From NCBI GenBank assembly GCA_004151065.3, contig NWUY0300006729.1, forward strand, positions 1 through 34,608: a stretch of 34,608 nucleotides of DNA, written 5' to 3'. Below the pieces are notes generated by a model that did no database searches, was not told where the DNA came from, and worked only from the letters and a program-made list of their open reading frames with translations. The translations under genes and the position numbers were made by a program. Positions 1 through 11,203 of this stretch are shown here, in pieces. Each line of letters begins with the position of its first letter. Position 1 is the stretch's first letter. The DNA is from Larix sibirica (lineage: Eukaryota > Streptophyta > Pinopsida > Pinales > Pinaceae).

Positions 1-1251
1 AACTTGGGGCGAAATTTGAAAGCCCGTATTTTCCAAGCGTCCCCTCCCGATGGTCGGATTGGGTGAGGGGGACGTTACAACATGCCAATTGAAATGGGAA
101 TTGGGCCCGAACAATTATTTTTTTTCGATTAAAGATTTGTGTTGCCGTTTTTTTCAAAGGTGTCCAATTGGCATCCACAGGACCAATGTAGAGATGTTGC
201 ATTGTCTCTGTTGCAAGTGCACCAATTTTCTTGTCAGCAAATTTGATCCAGACAATGTCTTCCAAAAAATTATCATAATGCTCGAAAACACCTTTAGCAC
301 CATTGACAAGGCCATCCTCAATTGAATAGTTTCCACCGACCATTTCAACAAGCATGTATTTTTTTCCGGTTATTTTTTAAGAAAGTTGAATTATTTTCTG
401 TCTATCAACAATGTTTTTACCTTCATCAATATCGGTGTCCCGTGCGAGAAAAGTAAATGATTCTGTTTTCACAAAGGCCAACATTTTCAAATTATGGTGT
501 TCAACATCCTTTTTACCATAATAAATATAGGGAAATGGTGCATCAAGCGGAGGTTGTCTATGACAATGTCGATTTAAATATTGAATGTCGCTGAATGCGG
601 CATTGCCTTCTCTTATCTTATTCAATATCGAAATGAATGTTTCATAATTTTGTCTAACAACCATCTTCAATTCGTAGTATTGTATGGAATCAGACCAAAA
701 AGTATATGAGAATTTTTGTTGTTAGAAACTTGGGGATTCAAAGATCTAGGAATCGTGTATAGGCCCGGCTTGAAAGAAATCGCCACAGAAAATGACGTCC
801 AGTTTGCGAAAAGTGTTTGTAGGAGTATGCATTATTTCACAAAGACGTTTGTCAATGTTATACATCATTCTAGCTCCTATTAATGAAACCTCATCGAGCA
901 AAAGAACATGGACCTGTTCATAGTGTTTGTTTAAAAGATCCAATGTATTTGAGCTCAATGGGATCAAGCTTGTTGTAGTCAAAGGAAGTTTTAAGGCAGA
1001 GTGTATTGTAAACACCGATTGCATGGAATGCATCCCTTCCTGTCAATGCAACGATAATCCCTTTTCGTTTCAATGGGTCGCTATCAAGATCTTTGTCATA
1101 GAGAAAGAGAAGAACATCATAAAGAGATTATGTGGTGTGGGTTTTTCCTATGCCAGCTCTTCCTGTGAGGACAAGTGTACAGGATTTGTAATGTTGTTTC
1201 TATTTTTTTGGTAATTATTTCTTTCACAATAGACTGTTGCTCATGATTCAG
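1..1251 (-). pseudogene. PIF1-type Helitron helicase domain (degenerate, 3'-truncated by window)
   Basis: This is the C-terminal SF1B helicase of the Helitron protein. The domain starts at LNHEQQ (about 1251). An intact Walker A, GRAGIGKT, lies at 1163-1140, followed by TGRDA near 1040. HSALKLPL and Walker B LLLDE (904-890) come next, then FCGDFFQ with HDS, VVRQNYETF..LNKIREG, and NYSIEDGLVNGA with VWIKF. From 1033 down to about 1 one frame holds, broken by a TAG right after HDS, a TAA shortly after it and a TAA near 377. Upstream there is a TAA just after Walker A and frameshifts near 1190 and 1020. The last motif (TIHRSQG type) appears frameshifted near 60-90. The ATPase residues look conserved although the frame is destroyed. 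Confidence 0.93.
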
Positions 1252-1563
1252 GTTCCTTCTAATTACGAAATAGTATTCTATAGTAGGTAGAAACGGTTTA
1301 ATTCTAGAATTGGAAATCTTCAAGTCTTTTGACGAATGCCTTTTCCTTTTGTGAAGAAGATCATTGTGAATATCATATTTCTCAAATGGAATGGAATGTG
1401 GCTGATTATTTGTTGTCAAAATGGGTTCAGTTGAAATTTCAATTTGTGAATTGATAACATCTTTTGCAATGTCAATATCACCCCATTTTGTTGCAGGGGG
1501 GGCTTGAATTTTTCTTCGACAATGGATATGTCTTTTTCGTATTTGGCATATGCTTTTGTCCAT

Positions 1564-3010
1564 GTTTGGAGAGGTTCTCTAATAAGTTGACCAAGACTCT
1601 ATGGGGTATAAATAGGAGCAATATTTCTCAAGCAAAGTTTTTAGGGTCCTTTTCTCGATTGTAACGAATATATCGAATTACATAGGGTCTATTTATTTTG
1701 ATTGTCTTCTGTTGGATCAAGCAATAGGAGGATGCATATTCAACTAAAGAAATGTTCTCAAGTTCATGTGGTATTTACATGTACTTGTCTATAATAGATG
1801 GGGAGATGATGTCTTCAGAGTTATCAGGTTCTTTTTCTAAAATTGATGTTTTTTTTTAAACAACAGTCATTTCATCATCTGGTGCAGTGTTGATAAATAT
1901 TGTTCTTCTCGAAGACGAGTGAAGGGGAAATGAAAGAACAATATGAATTGCTTGTCTTATGGAAATTTTTTGCATGTTTAAAAGCGTATTTCCAAGTGTA
2001 CAAATTGTTTCAAGTTGTCCACAATTGCTGGAAAGAGATTCCTCCTTTATGTTTTTTCAAATCCATTGTCATTAGCCTGTCCAAATTTCATTATGCAAGA
2101 ACTTACTCATGTTGCAGTAGAATAGGCATCGAGAATAAACTATGTAACAATATTTTCTTTCCACAAATCGACAACACCCTTTGCAAAAGGGTTTATCCAA
2201 ATTTCTGATGGTTGTCTTTTTAGGAACAACATTGGTCGATCAATTGAGCTTCACAAAAGGAGAATGTACTCGTCTCTGTTCAAATTCAATTCTTCAAGGA
2301 ATGAACCAAAGGACATGTTGTGAGAGTATTCTTTTGATTCAAGAAAAGAAGAAATGAGCTTCCGCTTCTCATGTAAATTATTTGTTTCATTTTCAAGTGG
2401 CTCCAAAATTATTGTTCTATCAATAGGGAAAATTGGAAAGTAGAATCTGCACTTTGAATGGTGATGTTTTTTACACGTCCTTGTATGTCGACGTGTTTGG
2501 ATCTTTGCAAAGTATTCTCTAATGAATGTTGAATTGGTTGATACAAAACAATCTACAAAGGCAACTATTTATTCATTGCTATTCTTTCCATACAAAGGTG
2601 CACCTTCAACCCAGAGAAGACCATGTTCATGTTCATTGCCTCACTGTTGGAACTCGATCGTGAAGAAATAATCAACTACCTTGCCAAATATAGTATCATT
2701 TTTCAAGATCAAGGATTTCAATGCATTCATTTTCTGTCTATAGTAATGGCTACAGACAACTGGGTGTTTTCTTATAAGTGTATCAATATCAATATATTCA
2801 ACCTTTGAAGTGCATTTGGCAAGGGCTCTATTTTCAACATGTCTCAAGCCATCTCACAAAGGTTTCCAAATATGTTCAGCATCTGTGAAGTTGACAAAGA
2901 AATTTGGTGTGACAAGTTGTCGAATCATTGCAAAGAGATCTTTCTTCATGTTATTGAAGTAGTCGGGAGATGTTCATATGGATTTCAAAGTGAGATATGC
3001 AACAGGTGAT
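1564..3010 (-). pseudogene. Helitron relaxase (Rep, HUH nuclease; Helitron_like_N) domain, degenerate
   Basis: The relaxase nicks DNA at the Helitron ends. Reading the minus strand, FAMIRQLVTPNFFVNFTDAE lies near 2935-2880. IFGKVVDYFFTIEFQQ and a TGA follow, then the HUH motif EHEHGLLWVEGAP, with H-E-H codons at 2631-2623. After it come TRTCKKHHHSKCRF (His/Cys-rich, near 2480-2440), RPMLFLKRQPSEI, FILDAYSTAT and finally FINTAPDDE, IDKY and VIRYIRYNREKDPKNF (near 1660). The two tyrosines expected after the DAY..AT stretch are lost: the first position is TGA (2109-2107) and the second is Cys TGC (2097-2095). Stops and frameshifts occur throughout, for example near 1950. The tyrosine positions come from remembered family members, not an alignment. 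Confidence 0.88.
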
Positions 3011-3222
3011 TGCATGATTTTTTGAAGGTTTGCTTGTGATTTGACATCCTTTGATTTTAATTTTTTTCCTTTTAATTCTCCTATACAAATAGAAATCTAT
3101 CCAATTCCAGAAATCTGGCCTATCAAAACTTTCACCGATTTAAAGAACAAGTTTGTCAGATGGCTCTCAAAGGACATGCTTTCATGTTGGAGTTCCCATT
3201 GTGATATTTGTTGGTAGAGAAA

Positions 3223-4110
3223 TCATTCGTAGATGTCTTCAGGGTGAGGACAACCATAGAAAAGTGTCAGGAGATTGAGCTCCTCAGAGAATTTGTCTTG
3301 GAAAATGGCGAGCGGCCGATGGTTTTCTGCTAGTGCAATTTCTATGAGCTTATTAGCCAAATCCTCAATTTGATGTGCATCTCCATAAACATGGACAAAT
3401 GTTTCTGTAACTAGTTTGTTGTCCAATGTAGAGCTGTTGGCATTGATATTTTCAACACCCGAGCAACTTCCATCTTCGTCACTTGAATATGCAAATGGAG
3501 TTTGAGGAGGTTGTTCTTTTGAGATCTCATTGAATTTTGCTTCCCAATTTGCAATTACATGAACATGTTCTTTTTTTGTAAAGCTCCATTGTAGCAAGAT
3601 ATTTCAATGCTAGCATAACAATATTTGGTCGAACATTTCCATATATGTAAGCATTCTTGTACTCCAATTTTAGCTTTAGCAAAAAATCAATTGTCATGTC
3701 ATTCATCAAGATCCCTAGGCAACGATTTTTGGACTTTGTCCAAGGATACTGGAACATTGGTTACTGATCCATCCAACCCTAATTGAGCTCGTTTGTAACC
3801 AATTTGGAGTATCTGAGCAAATGCAATTCTTGGAGAGACAAGTCTCTCCTCCAAAGGTTGGTATCTCAAAATTGTTACGTCGTATGTTGAACGGAGTTGC
3901 AAAGGTTGGTATCTCAAAATTCAAGACATTGTTTTTGCAAGATTTGCAAATATAATCATTGAGTGCAAAAGAAGGTGGCATATCCATCCATGGAAAGGCT
4001 TTCAATGCCAAGAAAGTGTTTTCTTTGATATGACGCAAATCTTTGGCAAAATGTAAGCCTATACAAATGGAACAAGTATGGGTGGGTGTATCTTGAATAG
4101 TTTTGTAATA
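3223..4110 (-). pseudogene. N-terminal Cys-rich and DUF6570-like region of the Helitron protein
   Basis: A paired CxxC module opens this part: CSIC at 4074-4063 and CKSC at 3948-3937, spaced like a zinc-binding site. It is followed by EERLVSPRIAFAQI, VTNVPVSLDKV, KSLPRDLDE, TIDFLLKLKLEYKNAYIYGN, VRPNIVMLALKYL and NHRPLAIFQDKFSEEL..LFYG. This series is what I know from the segment preceding Helitron_like_N in plant Helitrons (DUF6570-like). The pieces sit in overlapping frames (3715-4038, 3699-3917, 3527-3757, 3223-3597), so at least two or three frameshifts have occurred. An imperfect duplication of 'caaaggttggtatctcaaaat' lies at about 3851 and 3900. The region runs directly into the relaxase. 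Confidence 0.78.
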
Positions 4111-4435
4111 TTATCTAGTAGCCTTTCCAATTATCTCTTTCTTCTTTTGTTTTTTAAAAGCTTTCAATGCTTCAAGGTGCATAGTTTTTTTGTTGCATGG
4201 AAGTTTGCCAATGGTGGTTTAACAATATTTGTTTGAGTGGAATTATTGCCATGTAGCCATTTCATATCAACTGCAAATGTATGCGTGTCCATGGTGAGAG
4301 GGTTTGTTTCAACTTCATATGTTTTTCTGGGTGAGCAGTTTTTTTTTCCTTTTGTAGAGCGTTTTTTCCTCGCATTTGCTTTTGGTCGAGACAATGTTAA
4401 TTTTACTGGAATTTTAGCATGACAATTGAATTTGG

Positions 4436-5770
4436 TTGCTAGAACTATCACAAGCCATCGAAACAACATAAGTGCTTGCTACGAAGTTGCCCATGGACAA
4501 GGAGATTGCTTGATTTTCTATTAGCTTAAGTGGGTGGAAGTGCGAATGGCATATGCCTTTTTCATGGCGCAAAAGAAAGATAGTTTTAGATGATCTTTTT
4601 GTTGCATAGAAACGATGTTCAATTTTGAATGTTTTTTAGCTCCATACAAATATGTTTATATCTAACATTTCGCACATCCATTGAGTAGCAAATAGACCAC
4701 CAGTTGTATGGCCAATGCTAAAAGGTTTTGCCAAGTTAATAATGTAAGTCTCCCAATTTGAAACCGAGCAACTTTCTTTAACCATGTCTTCATGTATATA
4801 TGAAGACAAACATTTCAATGCTCTTGTGTCTCTAGCCAGATAGCAGTTGCAAAAAGTCTGTGCAATTGCCTTTCTAAGACTGGCATTATCAAAGACACTA
4901 GTCAATTTTGAAATTGCTTCAAACAGAGAGTCACAACAATGCCCCTCAGTTGGAGAACCTATATCAAATTTCTGTTTGGAGAAGAATTTGTCTAAACACA
5001 CATATTTCAGAGACGATATTGAAACAAGAGTTATTGTAATTGTTTGCTGGAAATTGATGCAAGAGAGATTGGGTAGATACATGCAATTTGCAAGAAAGAA
5101 ATGACTCAAAGTGGCCAACAGATGGTACATGGTCATAGAAAAGAATGTTGTAGCAATATCCAGGAATAGTTTGATTGAAATGAAGATATTTTTTGTTTTC
5201 GTTGAAAGAGACCATACAACAACAAGACCATTCAACCAATGTGAAAACCACTTTAAACAACAACAACAACAACAACAAAAAATATCACCCCAAAGGCCAT
5301 ATTGAACATCTAACCAATGTGAAAACCACTTTATGCAAAAAAATATATCACCCCAAAGGCCATGAACATTTGTTTCATCTGGTTGCAAAGCAGATTGTGA
5401 CATTCGTTGGAGATAGACGTTTAGATCGTCTAAGCCATGCAACTCTAGCAAGTATGTAGGGCCTAGTTCCAAATTCGATAAAGATATTGCAAAAGGATCA
5501 CCTTGTGCAAAACAAAACCGGAAATGGTTTACAATTGCTTGCCTTATTTCTATTGATGTATAATAAAAATGCAGCAACACTTCAAATGCATCGAAAAGGA
5601 AGTCACTAGTTTGATAATGAAATGTCCCAACACGAAACAAATGGTGTTCAGACAATGCAATATCAATCTCATCAAGGAACTTGCACCTAATTGGAACATC
5701 GGATTCATTTACAACGGGAAATCATTACCATCCATCTTCTCCATCGAAGATGGGAGAGTAACAGGAAAAC
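4436..5770 (-). pseudogene. OTU-like cysteine protease region, possibly two tandem copies, upstream of Helitron Rep
   Basis: A long minus-strand frame (5655-4636, then past a TAA to about 4436) reads as an OTU-like deubiquitinase fold. The second copy has GHCCDSLFEAIS, ASLRKAIAQTF, NWETYIINLA, MCEMLDINIFVWS and a C-terminal HSHFHPL containing a candidate catalytic His (HFH codons at 4542-4534). The first copy, nearer the 5' end, reads SDFLFDAF, IEIRQAIVNHF and DDLNVYLQRM, and lines up with the start of the second without an obvious catalytic Cys. OTU domains are known in some Helitrons, chiefly animal ones. About 130 residues of non-OTU sequence, including a direct repeat, separate the copies. 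Which Cys of the CC pair is the nucleophile is unclear, so the OTU call is moderate. Confidence 0.6.
5234..5369. repeat. Two direct copies of a ~58-75 bp segment, one expanded by (CAA)n
   Basis: The segments 5234-5308 and 5312-5369 both begin aaccaatgtgaaaaccact and end with caccccaaaggccat followed by gaacat. The first copy carries an extra (CAA)7-like tract at about 5257-5277. On the minus strand the repeat reads GLWGDIF..KWFSHWL twice, with the CAA tract appearing as a run of Cys. It lies between the two OTU-like copies. Confidence 0.9.
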
Positions 5771-5795
5771 CTGCAAAAGAAAAGGAAAAAATGCA
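5771..5795 (-). other. Possible 3' splice site at the start of the OTU-like reading frame
   Basis: On the minus strand a pyrimidine-rich stretch ends in TTTTGCAG, with AG at 5772-5771, directly before sequence that leads into the OTU-like frame. It resembles a plant intron acceptor and would place an upstream exon to the right. I could not find that exon or a donor. Confidence 0.3.
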
Positions 5796-5799
5796 AAAC

Positions 5800-8084
5800 G
5801 GGAAAATATAGCGAACTAGTAAGCATTTCTTTATAATACTTCGAACAAGACAATACACATAATCAATGAAAAAAAATAATGAAAGGAACAGAAGAGGCAG
5901 ATGATGCACACTTAAGTCATGGCACACACATTTTTCTATTTTTTTTTAAATAGGAAAAGCAAAATAATAAAAAAGCGTATCAGGGACGATGTCTCAAGAC
6001 AAGAGAAGTGAAAATGGACTTTATCAACGAATGCAGACATGCATAGATACAGGGAAAAGGTGATTGCTCCAGGGCATTGTATGTTTTCATAAACAATGAA
6101 AAAATAACAACGGCAAAGAAACAGGTCAATGCAAATGTCTTTGCACAAAATAAAAATTTCCCCAAAGGTTTTATTTAAGGCTAAGGAATTTCATATGAGA
6201 AATAGTTAGACCATGATAGACAAAGACATTTAGAAAATGAAAATTGACCAAGGGGAAGGGGGAATGAACATACTATCTTCTTTTCATTTCACAACCTTCT
6301 ATTTCAATTATCCTTCTGCAAAGGAAAACGCTAATGAGGGCCATAGTGTTTGCTATGAAAAAAACATATGCAATTTTGAAGTGCATCGATGTCATTGCAG
6401 TTGTCTTATGAAACTAAATCTATCTATAGAAAAGAATCTTGCAATGGCATTCGAAACACCTGTGCATGGAAAAAACAACTGTAGATGGACTATGTCTTCA
6501 CGTCACTTCCTATGCATGTACAGAAGCAAAATGTCAATAGACTTTAACATGTTTCCTATCCACAGTTTATTTCTCTTTGAGGAAAATAATCAAACATATT
6601 CAAATGTTGAATGGCTTTTTCTATTTATGCAAGCAATTGCTTGTCTATTCTATCAGGGTTTTTTGCCATATGTAAAGGGTTATAGACATTGAAATTACAA
6701 CTCTAATAAACACAATGGGTTGATAAACAGATATTTGAATGAAACCAAGTTGGGAGCAAAAGTTTTAATGCCCTAAAAATTGTCTATATGCAAATCTTTT
6801 GGGCAGCATACAATTTCCCATGGTGTAAAGCAGTTGTATTGTCACCACCATGCTATTTGCATATAGTTCATTTTAGTTGAAAGGTAGCCCTAGGGAATAT
6901 GATAATATGAAAGACAATGTTTCCAAAAAATGAAACAATGTGCCATTTGGTGACAATATGGAAGCAAACAACAAAACAAATCATATCCAGCTTTTGGACA
7001 CAACTCTTTAGAAAAAAAGAATAAGCATAGGATGCCATGGAGAATATTGAGAGACAATCTCTATTTTGAGATCTTAACATATAAGACACTACCCAATACA
7101 TTGTCCATGGCTATGACATCGCAAGTGCAGAAGCAAATTGATGGAGACCACAAAAAGACAGTAAAAGAAATTTGTATGGATACACCAAGCAACAGCTAAG
7201 CACAAACACACACATTGCACAGGTTTTCAAACTATAGATTTACTTGCCGGGTTACTGTTGGCTGTTATCTGCATTTGCATATGCAAATAAATAACATGCT
7301 ATCATATAGAACAACAGAGAAAAGATGGGAAAAAAAGATTTGAAACATGGCACAGGACAGGTAGAAGCTTGAGTCTATAGAAGAATCATATCTTCAGCTG
7401 AACAAACAACACAGAACCAAAAAAGGTAAACCTGCAATAGAAGAGCAACAAATTCAACCGATCTGTAGGAGGCTCGAAAGGATAGAAAAGGAAAATCCCA
7501 AAATCATTTACAACATGAGAAAAAAATCAAGTGGCTGACTTCATTATATTCAAAAGCTATCATGTCCAAGTCAAGGAAAATACCAGATGATCTGTTAAGC
7601 AGGAAATGATTTTGCATTTAGCTAAGGACCTCAGCATAGAACATATAAACATGAAACATTCCAAAACAATATGAATGTTCACAAGGTTCGAATGTAGTAA
7701 GGCTTTGACATACATCCTTTTTCGATTTTGAATAAATATAAATCTGATATGGCTAGCAAAAAAGTGGTAAGGTTTTGCTCTGATAGAGAAATGAAATTAA
7801 AGAATTTAATCCTTATTGTGTGTGAGGGTGGAAAATTGACCTTTCAACTGTTTTGAATTCAAAGCAATGACCAATTAGACACAGAGTTAGAGGAATGTTA
7901 GAATCAACAACTATGGAGAAGAGAACAAGCCCAGAAGAGATCTCTAAATACATGGCAATTACCATAGCTGCACAAAGCAAGAATTAGAAATATTGGAAAG
8001 CGCAAAAGCCATTTGAGGAATAACAATGGAAGTAGAAAGGAAACTGTTGTCAATGGACAACATGCAAAATTTATTTATCTGAAT
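5800..8084. other. No supported gene; AT-rich non-coding sequence
   Basis: I see no recognisable coding domain, RNA gene or terminal repeat. A 151-codon plus-strand open frame at 6237-6692 has no family motif, an implausible aromatic/Cys-rich composition and no partner signals, so I treat it as chance. The stretch may be old Helitron flank or internal non-coding DNA. Confidence 0.5.
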
Positions 8085-8183
8085 TATGCAATGTAAAAAA
8101 GATTTGCAGACTGCACATTTTTATGCAATGTAAAAAAGATTTGCAGACTGCACATTTTTATGCAATGCAAAAAAGATTTGCAG
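8085..8183. repeat. 37-bp tandem repeat, about 2.7 copies
   Basis: Units start at 8085, 8122 and 8159. Each begins tatgcaatg, continues with aaaaaagatttgcag and ends with actgcacattttt. The first two are essentially identical; the third is partial and has one change (tgcaa for tgtaa). Confidence 0.95.
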
Positions 8184-8221
8184 CCATCACATTCTCATTG
8201 CGTTGCCTAGCTGACAAATAC

Positions 8222-8880
8222 ACTTATTTAATACAATTTTAAATATTTTATTCCACGATTTTTTGGTGAAGATATTGCATAACAATACCATATTAAAAAC
8301 TGTATCACATTTTTTAAATTTTTTATATGGATAAAGGTAGACAGAACCCACCAAACTGAACAAATGAATTGTAAACATAAAAACAAACCAACACAATAAC
8401 TAAATTCAAAATCAATTCTATGCAAGTGCCCATCTAAAGCATATTGAATCGACTCTGGGTATGTCGAAGCAATCACAACTGCCAAACAAATTTGATTGAG
8501 ATCCAAACATAGAGAAAAAAGAAAATCACATCAAACATATTTTATCACTGCAATCACGCAACAAACCAACAAATAAAATAAACATATGCATATTTAATAT
8601 ATTGTTTAATATTTTATTCTGTTGTTCTCTGATGAAGATGTACCATGATAATTTTATATAAAAAACAGAATCACACTTTGTAACTTACACGGATAAAGCC
8701 AAGTAGCACATATCAAACTGAGCACAGCAATTGAGAAACATAAAAGTTTTCAGTGACATTAAATAAATTTCAAAAGAACTTTAACCAAGTGCATGTCCAA
8801 AGCAGATTGGATTAACTCTGAGAAATTTTAAGAAAATACAGTTTCTAAACAAATTTAACTGTGTTTTGAGCAAAAGAATA
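8222..8880. repeat. Diverged tandem duplication of ~300 bp (about 8222-8525 and 8589-8880)
   Basis: The two segments share ordered blocks: tttaata..tttaatattttatt, gatgaagat/ggtgaagat, aaaaac..tatcacattt/gaatcacactt, ggataaag, caaactga, aaacataaaa, aagtgc, aaagca and acaaattt. Spacing is similar, with an offset of about 367 bp. They are clearly related but heavily diverged. No coding capacity is conserved between them, so this looks like duplicated non-coding DNA. Confidence 0.75.
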
Positions 8881-8919
8881 TGTCCTCCATTGTAACATCT
8901 ATAAACAAATTTAACTGTG
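8847..8919. repeat. Short direct repeat aaacaaatttaactgtg, 56 bp apart
   Basis: Exact copies lie at 8847-8863 and 8903-8919, at the end of and just after the diverged duplication. They suggest a further partial copy of the same family. Confidence 0.8.
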
Positions 8920-10087
8920 GCTCAACGAAAATAATTTTTTTTTCATTAAAACACTTTCAAGTCCACATAAGTTTTTTTACATTGCAATGCATTTTTTTTC
9001 TTATTCCACTCTCTGGACGGTGAACTGGGACACAACAAAGCAAGATGAAACTTTAAATCAAAACCAAATGACAATACATTGCAGAACGAGGAGAATTACT
9101 GAACCTGTATCAGGTCATTTTCAAGGGAAAAAGAACAAGATATGAACCAAAAGCATATTGTCCATGACCGGGTCCACTGTGTGCACTGAACATGGCCATT
9201 GGACAGCTTGTTGACAGAAGCATACATAAATTCAAAATGCACCCACCAACTACATTTGCCTACTTAAATCAAATGCTCCATTGATGACAAAGAGCCAACA
9301 TTGAAGTTGCCTCTATTGAGCAAGCTGACTGATCTCACATAGTTTTTAGAACTTGATCTAGAACACTCCACAAGCCTGAAGCGAAGAGCTCTGGCCAGGG
9401 ATCCAAATAAATTCACAAACCTTTCAAAATACATATATGAAAGTAGATCTACTGCGGTACTGCTGCATTGCTGAAAGGTTGTTTTGAAATTTGGAAATTT
9501 AGATTTTTTAGGTTGTTTTGAAATTTGGAAACTGTTACAAAGCATAAATTATGGAAAGTAGCATTTAACATACCAAACCTTGCAAAGCACTTAAATTCTG
9601 GGCAGCAAAAAAAATTGATTTTCTTCACCAACAAATACAAATAGGAATATCTGAAAGAGCAAAAAATAGAAATTTGAGAATGATAAAAGGTGAAATGTGA
9701 TTTGCAAAAGAAATTTTAACCCTATATCTTAGAAAATTAATGTTATTGGTCATAAATAGGATTTTTTAATCCAAACTGCCTCTCTCTTTATCTCTTTGAA
9801 AGAGAGAATTAGTGTTTTAAACATGTGTTCTAGTTTTCTGATCAATATAAATATGATTTATATTTTATATACTCAAATTAAATTTATTTAAATAAATAAA
9901 AACCATATTATTTTTTTCTCAAGTTTTTAGGTACAATGAGAGTATTTGAAAGAACTAAATTTATTTGCACATGTAAAAATGCAATCCAAACAAAATAAAA
10001 ATTATAATTTAAGAAAAAGTTATAAGTTATATATGTGAACCTTTTTCTAATTTTCGGAACCCAAGCTTGGATATCATGCCAAGCGTG
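8920..10087. repeat. No gene seen; one 34-bp-spaced direct repeat at 9476-9531
   Basis: The only structure I can support is the repeated string aggttgttttgaaatttgg, starting at 9476 and 9510. The remainder is AT-rich, and minus-strand open frames near 9264-9640 follow this repeat and show no domain. Confidence 0.6.
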
Positions 10088-10216
10088 TTATTTAATTTAT
10101 GCAAATGACTACTATGTGCTAAACAAATTGGGTGGCTATGCATTAATCGTACTTATTTAATTTATGCAAATGATTACTATGTGCTAAACAAATTTGGTGG
10201 CTATGCATTAATCGTA
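10088..10216. repeat. 65-bp tandem duplication
   Basis: Copies at 10088-10152 and 10153-10216 both begin ttatttaatttatgcaaatg and end gtggctatgcattaatcgta, with only a few differences. Their position about 600 bp before LINE-A appears incidental. Confidence 0.93.
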
Positions 10217-10818
10217 TGAGTATGGTATAAATATGGTTTGTGAATCATAACATATAGTGGTTTTCTTTTGACTACGAACCTAAGATATTAAACTACATTA
10301 ACTAGGATGCAAGTGTCAGGTTCTGTTTGAATGCCACAAACATCATATCAGCTTTTAATAAGGTCGCGAGAAACCCTAAAATCTTACCTATTTGTCTACA
10401 CTTTTTTTTTTCTGCGAACAAAAATTGCTATAGCCAAGTTGCTCATCACCTTGCTTTGCAAATGTTGATTTTGTCAATACAGAAGATATATGCAATAAAT
10501 TGTGTTGCACTCTCTAGACTAAACTTTTACCAATTTTCTATTGAATACATGAACTATTCAAATAAAATAAAATAAACATCTTTAAATACTTAAGTATCTA
10601 ATAACTAGTTTTAACCATTAATATGTTATAAAAGTCAATTCTAATAAGATAAAAATACATTTAAATACTAATAAGTCTAATTTCTATAAATATCTAATTT
10701 TATTATGGAAAATTAACAACTATCAAACTTTATTATGAAGAATTAATAACTACAAAGCAAGAGAAATCTGTATTTATTACTTTTGGAAAATGAGAAAGCT
10801 ATATGGCTTGGGCACCAG
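10217..10818. other. AT-rich sequence with no supported gene
   Basis: An 82-codon plus-strand open frame at 10327-10575 shows no motif. Nothing else could be supported before the LINE-A target-site duplication. Confidence 0.5.
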
Positions 10819-10833
10819 GTTACATTAGTATAT
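10819..10833. repeat. LINE-A target-site duplication, left copy
   Basis: Gttacattagtatat here matches gttacattagcatat at 17241-17255 with one mismatch. The right copy follows directly on the A-tail of LINE-A, as expected for target-primed reverse transcription. Confidence 0.8.
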
Positions 10834-11203
10834 GCTTGGGACACATGAGTAAAAGAAAGCCCATGAATCTATCCAATAATGTAGCTATGTTAGGTGAGGG
10901 GGGATGATGCTTTTAACATCTTTTTCATAGAAATGGTGGTTTTGTTTTTTTGAATAGCTCCTACATGTAAAGGCTTGGAGTCAGCCATCCATCTTGGATG
11001 GTGAAGTACCAACCAAGTAAAAAAAGTGGGAACTAGTCTTTTTCTATCCTGTATCATTTGGTGTCTCGCGCTGCTATTTTGGTGTTTCTTTATTCTGGAG
11101 GATTTTTCGGGTGTCGGTACTGGTACGGTGTTTTCAGGGGACGTTCTTTCCATGGTTGTTTTTACTTGTCCTTTTGTTTAGTAGGTTCTCTGACCGGATA
11201 CGG
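10834..11203 (+). other. LINE-A 5' UTR
   Basis: This segment runs from the left TSD to the proposed ORF1 ATG. A small hairpin, ccatccatcttggatgg, lies near 10987. An internal promoter would be expected here by analogy with other LINEs, but I see no specific motif. The minus-strand open frame 10890-11153 has no recognisable domain. Confidence 0.6.

Larger units (their letters stand above)
1..5770 (-). mobile_element. Degenerate autonomous Helitron (OTU + Rep + PIF1 helicase), left end cut by window
   Basis: Minus-strand translation pieced across several frames gives the domain order of a Helitron transposase: OTU-like region, Cys-rich/DUF6570-like N-terminus, HUH relaxase and PIF1-type helicase. 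Helitrons move by rolling-circle replication, with the relaxase nicking and the helicase unwinding. The copy carries many in-frame stops and several frameshifts, so it is a fossil. The 3' end of the element (hairpin and CTRR) lies beyond position 1 and is not visible. I could not fix the 5' TC terminus, so the right boundary is only where coding signal stops. Confidence 0.88.

Noticed and set aside
5111-5459. Gln/Asn-rich plus-strand open frames
   Set aside because: They come from the (CAA)n tract, opposite the OTU-like frame.
6237-6692. 151-codon plus-strand open frame
   Set aside because: No motif, odd composition and no supporting context; considered chance.
8085-8183. Possible CRISPR-like array
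   Set aside because: Units are contiguous with no spacers, and the window is eukaryotic.
10890-11153. 87-codon minus-strand open frame with charged N-terminus
   Set aside because: Lies within the LINE-A 5' UTR and shows no domain.
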